From: Eunapius fragilis
Lineage: Eukaryota; Porifera; Demospongiae; Spongillida; Spongillidae
Direction of reading: 5' to 3'
NCBI GenBank assembly: GCA_963681505.1
Contig: OY811973.1
Span: 7,347,478 to 7,411,477 of the forward strand
DNA: 64,000 nt
Shown piece by piece: positions 46,234 through 57,753 of the stretch (position 1 is the stretch's first letter; each line of letters starts with the position of its first letter). A program made the position numbers and the translations under genes. A model generated the notes under the pieces. That model did no database searches. It was not told the DNA's origin and saw only the letters and a list, made by a program, of their open reading frames with translations.

Positions 46234-46425
46234 ATAGAATTGTAAAAGGCAAGGAAAATAGGGTCTGTAATAGTCAGGGAAAATGTCATAGTCCTATTTT
46301 TAACACACGAACATAGCATATGCTACAAACAGGCTAAATATAGGACTATGAAATTTTCACCCCTTGTTTCCTTGCTTTTTAAATCCTATATCTCCTTAGC
46401 TTTTTCACAGAGAATGACTTTAGTT
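46234..46425. mobile_element. Family A hairpin MITE in segmental duplicate 2
   Basis: Duplicate of 39440-39615. The right end is longer (gcttttTCACAGAGAATG), matching the family terminus better than copy 1. Confidence 0.8.
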
Positions 46426-47416
46426 ACCTGTATAATGTACCTAGTGATTTGCTCTATTCGTTAATTTTTACGCCACCCATAACAAAGATAGCTTTGCAAA
46501 GTCAGTACATATTTCCCGGTCATTTTGCGCCATTAACCCATTATGGCTGGCTTCCCAATTACAGCGCAACTACTTCCTGTACCACTCCCATTCTCCTCCC
46601 ATAAAAGTGCAGAACCTAAAAACGAATGAGATTTCTCACTTCTTGCAAACATCAGTCTGATTCATGTTCAAATTCTATGGTACACAGATGCAAAGATTGA
46701 GCAATCTAAATTCAGCTGCCATCGCCTTACTCAACATGGTACGTAGTAGCAGTTTTCACACACCCATCATCATGACTTGTAGAAATCATGCACTACTCAC
46801 CCTATGGACCCTCCCTCCCCCATGGTGATGGCTGTACCACTCCCCCTATAGACCCCTCCCTCCCCCATGGTAGTGGCTGTACCACTATCACCCATCCCTT
46901 TCATTTTACCATGTAAGCACACACACACACACACTACACATGCTTACCCTATACTTGTGTGGTCCTATCGCATAGCCTCGACTACGTGTTAGTGTCTTAT
47001 AGCCTCCCCACTACATGTTTGCAACCACTACATGCTTGTGTTTTTATAACCTCCACTACATGGATAGATCTATGGCAATTTTTGAGTCACATTAGGGATG
47101 GATTGGTGGGTGGGGCCATAAATACTTTACTGAAGTGTGTGTGTGCATGTGTGTGTGTGCTAGCACAAAGATAATGTAATACTTTTGATCCCTAAATGGT
47201 ACCATTATTTCTGAAAGGTGGTATGTACTGATTTGTGTAGCATTTAATTTTTTGTGATGTGCAGCTAGACTAGATAAGTACTGCTACGTTTAGTAGTGTC
47301 TTTACATTCTCTATACAATGCAACACTTTCATCTTGAGGTACACGTAGTGACTGTGAATATTAACAGATGGGGCCATTGTATGTTCTAAGCATCTGTAGA
47401 AATGGAACGCATGCAT

Positions 47417-47417
<1 letters not shown>

Positions 47418-47493
<76 letters not shown>
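47418..47493. repeat. (CA)n microsatellite, duplicate copy
   Basis: Equivalent of 40689-40769. The TG counterpart is at about 47890-47965. Confidence 0.95.
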
Positions 47494-47496
<3 letters not shown>

Positions 47497-48220
47497 CCTA
47501 AGCAACTCCCGGAAATCCCAGTGCTGTTAGGATTACTGGTCCTGGTGAGGAATCGATCAATGGAAGATTTACCTGTTACATTTATGTTTATCTAGACCTT
47601 TGCCTAAGGGAAGTAGTGCATTTCTGAACACTGAAGTACCTCCCTATTTTGAGACATGCCATGCATGCATCCATGTACTAACTCTGGTTAGCACAATAAT
47701 TTATTTTTAACATAGCTAAGCATCCTGTAATACTTAAGAGTGCTAATGAATGTAAATTCCAACAAAACGAGGATTGCTTTTCAGCCCAGCAGTGGTTTTA
47801 ACTCCACTACACAAACATGTACTGGAGGCTATAAGACCCCTACATCTAGTGAGAGATGCAGGACTATTAAGTGGAATTTAGGCATGTATGGTTTTGTGTG
47901 TATGCATGTGTGTTGTGAGTGTGTGTGTGTGGGTGTGTGTGTGTGTGGGTGTGTGTGTGTGTTTACATGTAGCTACAAGCTAAGGGGGTATGACATGCAG
48001 GTGAAATGAACGCTAAAGTATAGTGAGTGGTTAAATACAACTGTGCGTACAGAGCGTAAATCCCAACAATGCAAAAAGAAAGGTTGCTTTTCAGCCCTCT
48101 ACCGACTATGGCTCTGAAGTGCTGATATGGCGTTGTGGGCCAATCAATGGCCGTGCAAGGATGTAAAGGAATCCTGCAGTATCATGAATGTCATTATAAA
48201 AACGTCACTCGAGTCTAGCA

Positions 48221-48997
48221 GGGCCGCCAAGAGCCAGCCCGGGTCCGGGGCAATTTTTTTCTCGGGCCCCTAGCCTAATGAATTAATAATACATTAGTGT
48301 ACAATACTGCACACATTCATGCTATGTTGTTTGCCATTTGTATTATGTACAAAGCAAATTTTTAAAAAGAAGAACATAAACATAAACATACAGTACGTAC
48401 AAATCATCAATTGAAGGGAGTGCAGACAGCAGCTTTGCGCCCTTTTATGTTTGCGAAGGTTTCTATTATTTCATTAAAATCTAGTTGCTTCGCCAACTCT
48501 GACTCGACAGCCAATGTTCCGAAAGAAGTCAACCGTATCTGGCACATAATTCATCGGAGATAGTTCTTAATTCTTTTTATAACACTAAAAGATCGTTCTG
48601 CTTCAGCTACTGTAACCGGACCCTGATTATCACGAATCTCATCAATCTCATTAAATCTTTAAACGCTATCACTTACATCAAACCCATTTTGTTTTAGCGT
48701 ATTCTGCCCTCTGACCCCTTCAGCACGCATTGCCATTTCCCTTATATTCTGGGCGCCTGATTTGTGATGGTAGTTCATTCTTGCCGCTCGTTAAATAGAA
48801 AGTGTAAACCAAGACGCTGATTGGTTAATTAGCAACTAAGCCATTCATTATCGACCAGGCCTGAGGGGCGTGCCTAGTGACTAATAAAGGGCGTGGCTCT
48901 AAAGGCCCGGGCCCCATTGAGGCCCGGGCCCGGGGATTTGCCCCCCCCCCCCTGCTCTCCCCCCCCCCCCCCCCCCACCCCTCCCATTGGGGCTGGC
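48221..48997. mobile_element. hAT transposon remnant
   Basis: Flanked by GTCTAGCA (48213-48220) and GTCTAGCG (48998-49005), a plausible 8-bp target duplication. The left end is GGGCCGCCAAGAGCCAGCCC and the right end CATTGGGGCTGGC, which pair only partly. It contains the hAT C-terminal domain remnant below and long C tracts at 48943-48976. Confidence 0.75.
48424..48640 (-). pseudogene. hAT transposase C-terminal dimerisation domain, broken
   Basis: The minus strand reads TVAEAERSFSVIKRIKNYLR, an in-frame TGA, then IMCQIRLTSFGTLAVESELA and FNEIIETFA. This matches the hAT family dimerisation domain (hATC) as seen in ZMYM1-like and transposon proteins. No catalytic core is found, so only the 3' end of the transposase survives. 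Confidence 0.85.
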
Positions 48998-49024
48998 GTC
49001 TAGCGGGACATTTAAGAATCGGGT

Positions 49025-49330
49025 CACTTCGATCTTAGTGGCAGTCGAGCGATATCAAGAAGGAGAACAGTTCTGCGCTGTATCTTTGTTATTAGACGGT
49101 GTACTTTTAGAGAACAAAAATACTCGTCCCCATCGTCCGTACCAGTCCCACCTAAAATTTCCCTTCTTATTATTCTTATTCTTCTACCTTCGGGATAGTA
49201 TAACTCACGACAGGAACGTTTGTAAAGCACGCCAAGTGTACCAATCGCTTCAGGATGCGTCCACAGGTTATCTTCGGGTGTCTGTTAGACCCTAACAGTT
49301 CGGGCAATTAACTAAAGCGAATAGTACTTC
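49025..49330. repeat. Dispersed repeat shared with 60140-60365
   Basis: Shared blocks: agaacagttctgcg, agacggtgt, aatactcgtccccat, cgtaccagtcc, ttcaggatg and gcaggttatctt. The function and class are not recognised, and the open frame 48987-49295 in it is not conserved in the other copy. Confidence 0.8.
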
Positions 49331-49393
49331 ATTTGGTATTCGGTTAAAAATACCCAATTACATCAGCTAGCTATTTTTAAATGCAATAATTTA

Positions 49394-49674
49394 ACAAGTG
49401 ATAAAAACATTCTCTATGCGAGAAGGTTGGTGGTATATAGGAATCAAAGACGGTGGTGGTGTAAAAAGCAAGAGAACAAGGCTTGTGATTGAAAAGGAAA
49501 AATGAAATAGACCTATATTAGCAGCATGTCATGTTAACTGTGTGCGCTAATATAGGTCTATTTCATTTTTCCTTTTCAATCACAAGTCTTGTTCCCTTGC
49601 TTTTTACACCACCACCGCCTTTGATTCCTATATACCACCAACCTTCTCGCATAGAGAATGTTTTTATCACTTGT
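49394..49674. mobile_element. Young foldback hairpin MITE, family A (281 bp)
   Basis: Arms of about 127 bp are almost perfectly complementary, from ACAAGTGATAAAAACATTCT to its mirror AGAATGTTTTTATCACTTGT, around a loop of about 25 nt near 49540. The best-preserved member, hence probably the most recent. Confidence 0.95.
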
Positions 49675-50179
49675 ACCGAAAGAGTTTCACCGAATTACTG
49701 ACAGGCACACAATTATTATACATTATGTTGCTTGTGTGCGTAACTGGTAATATACCGTGTCGAGTACGTAAGGCAATGGCAGCTGAGTTCCATTTAGATT
49801 GCTTACAATTGCTTCTGTTTGATATTGTAGTTGGTCGACAAATAACGCGACTTGAAGCGAGAAGTCCCATTTGTTTTATGGTTCACTATATGGGCGTCAA
49901 AAGGTATGGCACGTGAAGTTCTTGCATATTCAATGAGAGACATGATTCATGTCTCGTAGTATTAACGGGAACCAGGTCGTAATAGGTCAATGATGCGAAA
50001 TGATCGAGAAATGCGCAATTACTTTTCACAGCTGTATCTTCGTAACGCATTAACGAACAGGACAAATCAATATAGGTACAGGATCCCTCTAGGTATAACC
50101 AAATTAGTAAATTCGATTTTCCTGCAGAAAGATATGGTTTGAACCCCTAATTTTTATAGTATGCGCTAGGTCCCTTTTC

Positions 50180-51046
50180 GCTGCCTCGACCGCATACGTA
50201 TATAATATTATTTATATATATAATTATATATATATTTTTTTCAATTGCTATACTGAGAGCATAATATGAAAAAATACAAGACCCCAACTGTGATAGTCAA
50301 TCCTGGATGCATCAACAGCCGAAATATGACATTAGGTGCGTGGAAGTAATATAGGAAATTAGGTTAGTATGGGTGAAGGTAGCTATTAAATCTTTGATTG
50401 AAAATGCAGGTAAAATAAAGGAGTGACTATTTCAAATTATCATCCACATCCCTTTTGCACGTATTTACCCTCACATGTTGCATGATGACTGTATTATCAT
50501 TTTAAAAAGTATAATGATGCTCGTGGGATACTGCAAAGCCTTTATAGACATCCTGCAGGGAAATTCGTTATGCAAGATAAATTGGACTGAAAGCAATATT
50601 GGCATGGCTAAGTTTGAAAGGAAAAGTATATATAAAGACCATTCCATTTCTCTACGCACCTTCATGTCAGTTCGCCAAGTATGAATGCACGTGGTGTCTT
50701 TCAGCTCCACCCTCAATCTACCATACTTCCACACTTCCACCTTACCTCCACACACGCACACACAATTAAGGCAATACTCCATAACACAAAACTGTTACAA
50801 CTGTTCTACAAAATACTCCATAACAAATAAAGGGTTACTTGTCCTATGTCTTTTACTATGTGAATGGTGGGATTCATCCCATCAATTTAGTAGGTTATTC
50901 AGTTAATATATTGTATCTTCATTTTATTTTGTCATCCTTATCACAAAAGCAAGAGAAATATAAAGCACGGAAATAAACAATTAGAAGCAGCAACTTACAT
51001 TATTTAATGAGGAAGTCATGGATGCATTTGGAAAATTATCAGCTGG
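50180..51046. other. AT-rich flank and 3' region of the receptor gene
   Basis: 50165-50205 holds the foldback-family terminus (GCGCTAGGTCCCTTTTCGCT). A minus-strand AATAAA (plus TTTATT, 50923-50928) lies about 120 bases after the receptor stop and may be its poly(A) signal. No gene recognised. Confidence 0.5.
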
Positions 51047-54000
51047 TCATAATGCTGCCATCTTATTTTCAGCAGCCATGACTACTGCTCTTTTATCTGC
51101 TGAATCTTTGGCACTTGATAAGGATATCTCGAATATAGTTTGGCCCTTTGGGTCTTTGTACAAGCTCATCATCTGTGCAATATAACGAATGTTAATAAAT
51201 AGTACTGATCACTAGGATATCATTTCAATACCTTTGGACAAAATATTAATCCAAGGTAAGCGGTTGTGTTGACAAATATCACTCCATCAAGAATGCCATG
51301 GCTAATATCCAGGTAATCACTGAATCCAAAATGGGTGAACACCAACGTTACCAAGGTGATGCTCGAGATGTAAATAATGGCTGCAACATATTTGGAATCA
51401 TTGAGGGCTGAGATCTTGACTTTCCTGGTCTGGAAGGCAAGGATCATTCCCAAACACTGGAGGAATGCAGTATAAATCGTGAGCAGAATTAACCAGTAGT
51501 ATGATGGGGTGTCCTTTTGGTAACATCTGTGTATGAAGTAGGTGACAACTAACCCAAATTTTGGTTCCTGTACGGTTTGAAAGAGTAAAATATTTTGATC
51601 AACAAAACTAATTGATTCAACCTTTATCAAAATAATTATTTTTCATGACTCATTGAGCAACTAAGTGCTACCGGTTAAAAAACCACTGCAGCAGATACTG
51701 GCCATGTGTTAAAACCTATGCAGCTTTTAACTTCAGCCTCCCTCAGCGAGCATCTAAGTCATAATTACTTCAAGTGAGTTCTTTACCGCACAGCTTCATA
51801 TGAAATAGCCCATGCAACTCTTCTCTCACAATACATCATGCCCTACATGAATTTTTAGTGTGTAAAAACGTAATATGTTGTCCGACATGAATGTGACGAA
51901 CTACATGTTAGTTATCAAACTTACATGTACATGGAGTGATGTAACTGTAGCATGTTGTTAATGCATGCATATAGCCTTATCACAGCAAAAAAACACGTCG
52001 AATCAAATTTTATTTGTAATTGATTTGACAGTCACATTTATAACATCCTGTATCAGTCTAATTGCAAATCAAAACTTAATTCGACCCCCTTTTTTGCTGT
52101 GAATTAATTAAGTACGTCGCTGTCATCGTGCACCCTTGTGACTTTGTAATTGCCTATAGCAATCCTATCTCACACCCATATTTCTCGAACAGAATCATTC
52201 ATGTTTAATTGTACCGGACGTCCTCCCTGGGGTACATTTGCCATGGTGTTGAGAAAATTAATTTATTCACGTTCTGCCAGTTAACATCGCTTTTATATTT
52301 GACGGTGCGGTGCACGCTCGTTGTACAGCTTGGCCCCAGATTGCCAAGCTCTAGTTCTTTGCCCCTGGTCCCAAGTGAGAGCGTAAAAGCGAAGCTATTC
52401 GATCGAGATACGCATGGTTACTACGGATGTTAAACCGGCAGAAAGTGAATAAATTTATTTATGTACACCGTGGTAGATTAACGTACCCCCCGGGAGGACG
52501 TCCGGTACATTAGACATTATAACTGCGTTCTTCTGTAATCAAAGACTTTATATTTTTGTGTAAGAACGTGTAGCAACTGAAGACATTTTTATACCCCAAC
52601 ATCAATCATTTAATTTTTTTTTGTTGTGTCTACATTCAACAAAACATTCTCAAGAAGAACTGCTAATAAGTGACATTACAGCCAGCATCTTACAGTTAAT
52701 TTAAAACCTTTCAAAATATCTTTACCTTCATTATGGCTGGATTTTCAGCATTTTGAACAAGATGTGGGTGTGGTTGTAGCACAGGCACAGATGATCCAAG
52801 GAACAACAAAAAGGTCTGTATTCCACCAAGGACAAGTACAATAACTATGAGATGCCAGTCATGGATAGGCTGAAATAGATGTAATTTTAATCCATGCATC
52901 AACACCATGAAAGCTTTGGAATGCTTTAACCTTTTTTGCTGGTGTGGGATTGTGAAAGATGTGGTACACCCTCCATAGTTTTGCAATCACTGTACCTAAT
53001 ACCAAAGCATACCCAAGGAAAACCAGCCATGTCTGGAACTGAGAAAGGATCACATGCAGAAGTAAGTAATTTGATAGATGAATGGACAATAAGATAATGT
53101 AACGTACATGGCACTGAACTGTTACCAGGTCAAAAGATGTGGTTAGCCCAACGTTTGCATACATTCCCATGTACAGGAGGAGAGCTCTCCAAGCAAGATG
53201 AAATAATTGAGATTAGGACTGGTTAAGCGAATAATCCTACGAAATGAGTGGCAGACAATAAACATTTTGGGTGGAGCTCTGAATGAGGTTGAAATAACTG
53301 ACAAAGTTGTGTGCCTTTTCTATAAATGACTCACTTAGTGTTTCTGAAGCCAATGTTAAATGCACCACACACACATACAAAGATGATTCCAATCGATGCC
53401 AAAGCAAAGTAGACCATTGCCATGGTAAAATTGTTTGAATGTGTAACTTCAAGTGACGATCCATCAGGAGGGATCCCACCTGTACTTGCATTAAATTATT
53501 AGACCTCAAGTGATGCATCATCACTTACTTGGAAAGGCAGTCAAAGATGATTCATTGCAATCATCGTAAAATGGGTATGTTGCATTCTGATCTAGATCAA
53601 TATATCCAATACACTGTTTCCTCAAGTGTGATCCATCTGTTTGTGTGTGGTTTTCTTCAAAATAAGCAGGTCAAGCATTTGTCTCACCTCTCCGATATTG
53701 TAATATGCTTATTTTTTTGATGATTCTGATACCATTGATGTCAAAATACACAGAACCCTAAAAGAATGGCCAGTATTCAAGTGTTAGAAAATAGTTATGC
53801 ACATACTGATACGCCATTGAAGTTTGTTTCTTGGAGGTTACTGTTCAGATAGCATGAGAGTTTGGCATTATTGTATTGAAAATGATCAAGAGATATATTT
53901 GCATATCCTTGAAGGTTTTGACATTTTGGAATAGAAGTGTTTGACTTAATTTGTTCAGCAGTCTTGTTGAGAGCAAGAGCCAGTGCCCACACCGCATCAT

Positions 54001-56888
54001 AGGCAAATGTTTGAGCAACTGGGTTGCCATAATTGTTTAAAGCTCTCTTTTCATTGTAAAGCTGCAAATACTGTGACATATTCTACACATTGTGGGGAAA
54101 AAATGCAAAAAAATGAGTAGACCTCTGCATATGAATGCATGTAGGAAAAAGCAGTATTTCTAAATAAACAAACCCGTCAATCTGAAAGGCAATGACATAA
54201 GAGAACTGCAGCCATATAGATATTATAGTATACTCACACAAATGAATCAACCCAACCAAAGCATCCGGTAGAAAAACATTAATGTTCCTGCTAGCATGAA
54301 AATAACTATTATATTGGTACTGTATAATTAATTTGTGTGCAGGCACATTGGAATTTTGTTCTATCTACAATATCTAATGCCATCAAACATACATATCCAC
54401 TGATGGTGATTTGGCTGAGATCCTTTATGACTGGATGGTGTTGAACGATGATTGCTCTGTCTAGGATCTTTAGCTTGTCCTCAAGGCTGCATCCATTGCC
54501 ATTAAATGCATCATTTTCCCACCACTGATCTGATTGCCACCCATACAGGATCCAGGCATACCGAGGGTAGGTTAGGTTCCTAAATGCAGCCTACATGAAG
54601 AATTATAAATTGAATAAATTACATCACACCCAACTGTGACAATTTATACCTCACAAATAACTAATGTGCTCCATTGTTCATACATGTTGATAAAGAATAC
54701 TCTGAAATCTGCTGAAGAACCCTAAAAAGATAAAGCTTTCAATCATGATACAGGTTGTAAATACAAAACTTACAAAGAAATCATTGTAATTGCTAAAGGT
54801 CACTTGTGATGAAGGAAAGACAATTTCATCAACAGCAATGCCTGCCATATCTCCAGCTATCAGATCTCTGGCAGCTGCTGACATCTGTGTTATACAATGC
54901 ATAACAAAATAAGAAATGCCAAAGATATATAGACATTCAAGGATGTAGGGATGAAAAGGCGAGGGGAGTGGGGTATGAAGTTATTGATCCTACTGTTTGG
55001 ATTGCAGTATAATTAGCATATCCTTCTGTCATGCAATCAAAGCTGATAGCAATTTTAGGAAAATTGAGTTGTAGTAATTTACTTCCAGGTAGAAGCTCAG
55101 TGGGATTAAAAAGTTCTAAGCAAGATGGGGTGAGTGAATGGTGAAATTGCTTACTATCATGTCCTGGTCATAGTGAATAAATTAATAGTCATTTGGTTAT
55201 ATTCTAACTAATGATTTCAATCACCTGCCAAGGTACTTGTGGTACGCAACAGACCTTATGAATTAATAAAATTGGGCGTTCTGGGGTTAAAATTTAATTG
55301 CACTGTATTTTACATAAATATCTTCCGGGTGCAAAAAGCCCCGATTTTGCTGAACACTGTCCCATATATGTATTTGCCCTGTATGCCTTCTGCAATTGGT
55401 CTTGGTACTAAATTATTTCTACCAGTATTAATTACAATAAATAAATATTATGATGTGTACCGCAGTAAAAAGATTCTCTTTCTGTGTTAAAAATCGAATT
55501 CTCTTCCATTTGTAGTACTTCAATACGGATACCAAACCAGGTACGACATCTTTAAAAGATGGCCACGTGCGAAAGTACTTTTTGAACTGGGCCCTGTTGC
55601 TCAGCCCAGTAGACCCCGAAGCGTACGATATCTGCGGAAAGAGTCAGGGCTCAATTTCCGCTCATAGCATACATATAATTGCCCGCCCTTACTTGAGTTA
55701 TGTTCCACCTGTGGCTGATCTCGGCCACAGGTTCAGTAGCAACGCCGCAGCCACACCCAAGAAGGGCTATGATGTTATAGCTGTCTGAGGTGTACACAAC
55801 CGAAGAGAAGAATGCATCCAGAGACTTAATGTGGTCGCACTGTACTTGCACGCGTGTGCACAAGATGTATGCACATACACAATAGAATATATACATGTAA
55901 CTATAATATGGGAAAATGTCGTAGCGCTTTATATGTAATAAAGTTTATGAAAATGGTCTCCGTTTGAATCGCTATAACTTCAGAACGATTAATGCCAACG
56001 ACGTAATATATGAAGCACATCCTGTCACACCATTTCTCTTTGGCACAATTTATTTTTGTCCTTTAGGTCCTCTCCTTACGCTGCATACAAAGAACATTAC
56101 CCTAGTGGTTCACAACTTAAATACTCTTCTGCAGGAGAGTCCAAATCGCTTCAAACTTGATACAAACGTAGAAGAGTCATGTCGCTATTGATATGCTGTG
56201 TTCATTAATTTTTACTCTTTCCGTTGCGAGGATGTTGCTGTGCGAAGTGCATGAACATTTTCCCGCTTGATTCCCGCCAATGCCCATCAAATTAAGGGAG
56301 GTGAGTGCGTAAATCATTGGCGCGAATCGAGCAGAAAAATGTGCACGCACTTTGCACAGCTATATGTAACAATAAAATGTGCCATAAACAAATGGTGTGG
56401 TAGAAAGTACTGCAGTTATTAAGTCGGTAGTGTATGTAGCATTAATCGATTTTATTACATTACGGATACGGCATTTTCGCGTGAACTGTCCCATTTATAT
56501 GCAGCGCGTAAGTGAAAAACAGCTACATCTATACCGCATCCAGTCCTTTAAGATGAACCCCCCAATCCCCCCCCCCCCCCCCCCCCCCCCCCCCACTTCC
56601 CACATCCGCCATAGGCTTGCACGCATAATGCTTTCACTAACTTCATTTTAGATCCCTTACCCCTGAATCCTGCACAGGTGTGGATACAAGCATGTAGCCT
56701 GGTAGAATGGGGTTATTGTTGATGTGTTCCACTGCCAACTCCACTGCAGGCACCGACCCCGAAGAGTTGTACCCTGAAGCTCCGAACGACGTAATGTGTC
56801 CGAAGTAGATAATCTTCTTGGATGCCGTTGTTTGAGACATCAACAGAAGCATCACACTGATCACCGTGACTGGTAATACGGTACACAT
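51047..56888 (-). CDS. GABA-B-like class C G-protein-coupled receptor, 15 exons
   Basis: Exons on minus: 56888-56661, 55839-55693, 55631-55461, 54884-54774, 54721-54650, 54590-54393, 54082-53807, 53757-53688, 53636-53529, 53479-53335, 53236-53108, 53038-52931, 52869-52726, 51567-51232, 51172-51047. About 788 residues. The ATG is followed by a signal peptide (MCTVLPVTVISVMLLLMSQT). A Venus-flytrap ligand domain comes next (ALLGCGCGVATEPVAEIS, ISYASGSTGLSNRAQFKKYF, WILYGWQSDQWW, VYFDINGIRIIKK, GYIDLDQNATY). The seven-helix part starts at the exon at 53479 (MVYFALASIGIIFVCVCG) and includes LAFQTRKVKISALNDSKY, as in GABA-B receptors, then a short 41-residue tail. Exon 53236-53108 is 129 bases where phase demands 127 (or equivalent), and its two halves read in different frames around the GAGA at about 53183-53190. 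This is either a real 2-nt insertion disabling the gene or an assembly error. Ligand unknown. Confidence 0.88.
51981..52101. mobile_element. 121-bp hairpin MITE in receptor intron
   Basis: Ends CACAGCAAAAAAA / TTTTTTGCTGTG with GTCGAATCAAA / TTAATTCGAC pairing inside. Lies in the long intron 51568-52725. Confidence 0.8.
52211..52508. mobile_element. 298-bp hairpin MITE in receptor intron
   Basis: Ends GTACCGGACGTCCTCCC / GGGAGGACGTCCGGTAC, with inner pairing aaattaatttattcac / gtgaataaatttattt and gttaacatc / gatgttaaac. Confidence 0.88.
55900..56400. repeat. Foldback-family arm fragment in receptor intron 1
   Basis: Shares gaatcgctataac, tgttcattaatttttac and tccgtt with the arms of F1 and F2. 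A reverse-orientation piece (cgtatctccgtaac) lies at about 56964-56980 beyond exon 1, and gattttgctgaacactgtcccatatat near 55341. Intron 1 therefore looks built from a decayed member of this family. Confidence 0.6.
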
Positions 56889-57470
56889 GTTATGGATTAC
56901 TTAAACCGTAATATAAGCCTTCCCTCCTTCCCCATCGAAAAAAAAACGGCACGACTTCGTGTTTAAACGATCGTATCTCCGTAACAGTGAACGGTTGCAC
57001 GAACCTTTAAAACATTTCAGGTCTTGATTATAATTTTAAAAATTATAATTGATTTGATTTATATGTAATAAAGTAGTAATAGTTAATTGGACACCATCAC
57101 GTGGGATCAATTATCTAGTGATCTGTGAACTACTATAGGTTAGGTGCGTGCTTTGGGTGGGTGAACTTTGTGTGTAATTGTTTGTATTGTGTGTGGTTAT
57201 GAATATGTATAAGTATTAATGTAAGTAATTAAACACTTTTGTAAGGTAATGCACAAACACTGACAGTGTCTAAAAACAGACATGCCATAAACACCCTAAA
57301 CCCCCCCCCCCCCCCCCCCCCCCGCACACACCAATTCACACTGTGAAGGCTACCTTCAACCCATGTCCTCTGCATGCTGCAACCTTGACCGGGAGAGCAA
57401 GGCTCTAGCATTGCATCGAACTAAGGTGAGGTTAAGCCTCTTATAATCCACATATACCATAGGCGGCCCC
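56889..57470. other. Upstream of the receptor start, no gene
   Basis: Presumed promoter side of the receptor (minus). It contains a foldback-family fragment (56964-57010) and a 23-C tract at 57301-57323. No clear TATA or initiator can be assigned. Confidence 0.4.
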
Positions 57471-57753
57471 GGGGGGGGGGGCCAGGGGGCCATGGCACCC
57501 CCCCCCCCCCCCCCCACCTCCCCTGGTTATGGCGCCCCCCCCAACCCCTATAAGTAATTTTTACTGTAGCGTTGCAATATGTTTACTACATGTAGCTATG
57601 TTTCTAAAGTAAAATAGCTACTAACACTCATCAGAGCGTACAAATCAGTAGCGATTAAAACAAATGACTAAGATTGCAAAATCGATAATGCCCCTCCCCC
57701 TTTGGCACCCTTCTTAGGTTGGCCCCTCCCTTCGGTAAGCGCTGGGGCCGCCT
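57471..57753. mobile_element. 283-bp TIR element with G/C tracts
   Basis: Ends AGGCGGCCCC / GGGGCCGCCT, with long G and C runs just inside the left end. No coding content. Confidence 0.75.

Larger units (their letters stand above)
44574..50180. repeat. Segmental duplication, copy 2 (decayed, no kinase exon)
   Basis: Collinear with 37731-42300, but it carries an extra block of about 1.5 kb (about 48165-49675: hAT remnant, a dispersed repeat and a family A hairpin) at the point corresponding to 41412, and ends near the outer end of the foldback. No kinase-like sequence follows. Confidence 0.9.

Noticed and set aside
48987-49295. 102-codon ORF in the dispersed repeat
   Set aside because: The paralogous copy at 60140 carries indels that break the frame, so coding constraint is not supported.
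54885-55460. Extra receptor exon (reading NFPKIAISFDCMTEGYANYT)
   Set aside because: Exons 55461 and 54884 already join in phase with the expected flytrap order; this stretch lacks matching splice phase and resembles foldback-family sequence nearby.
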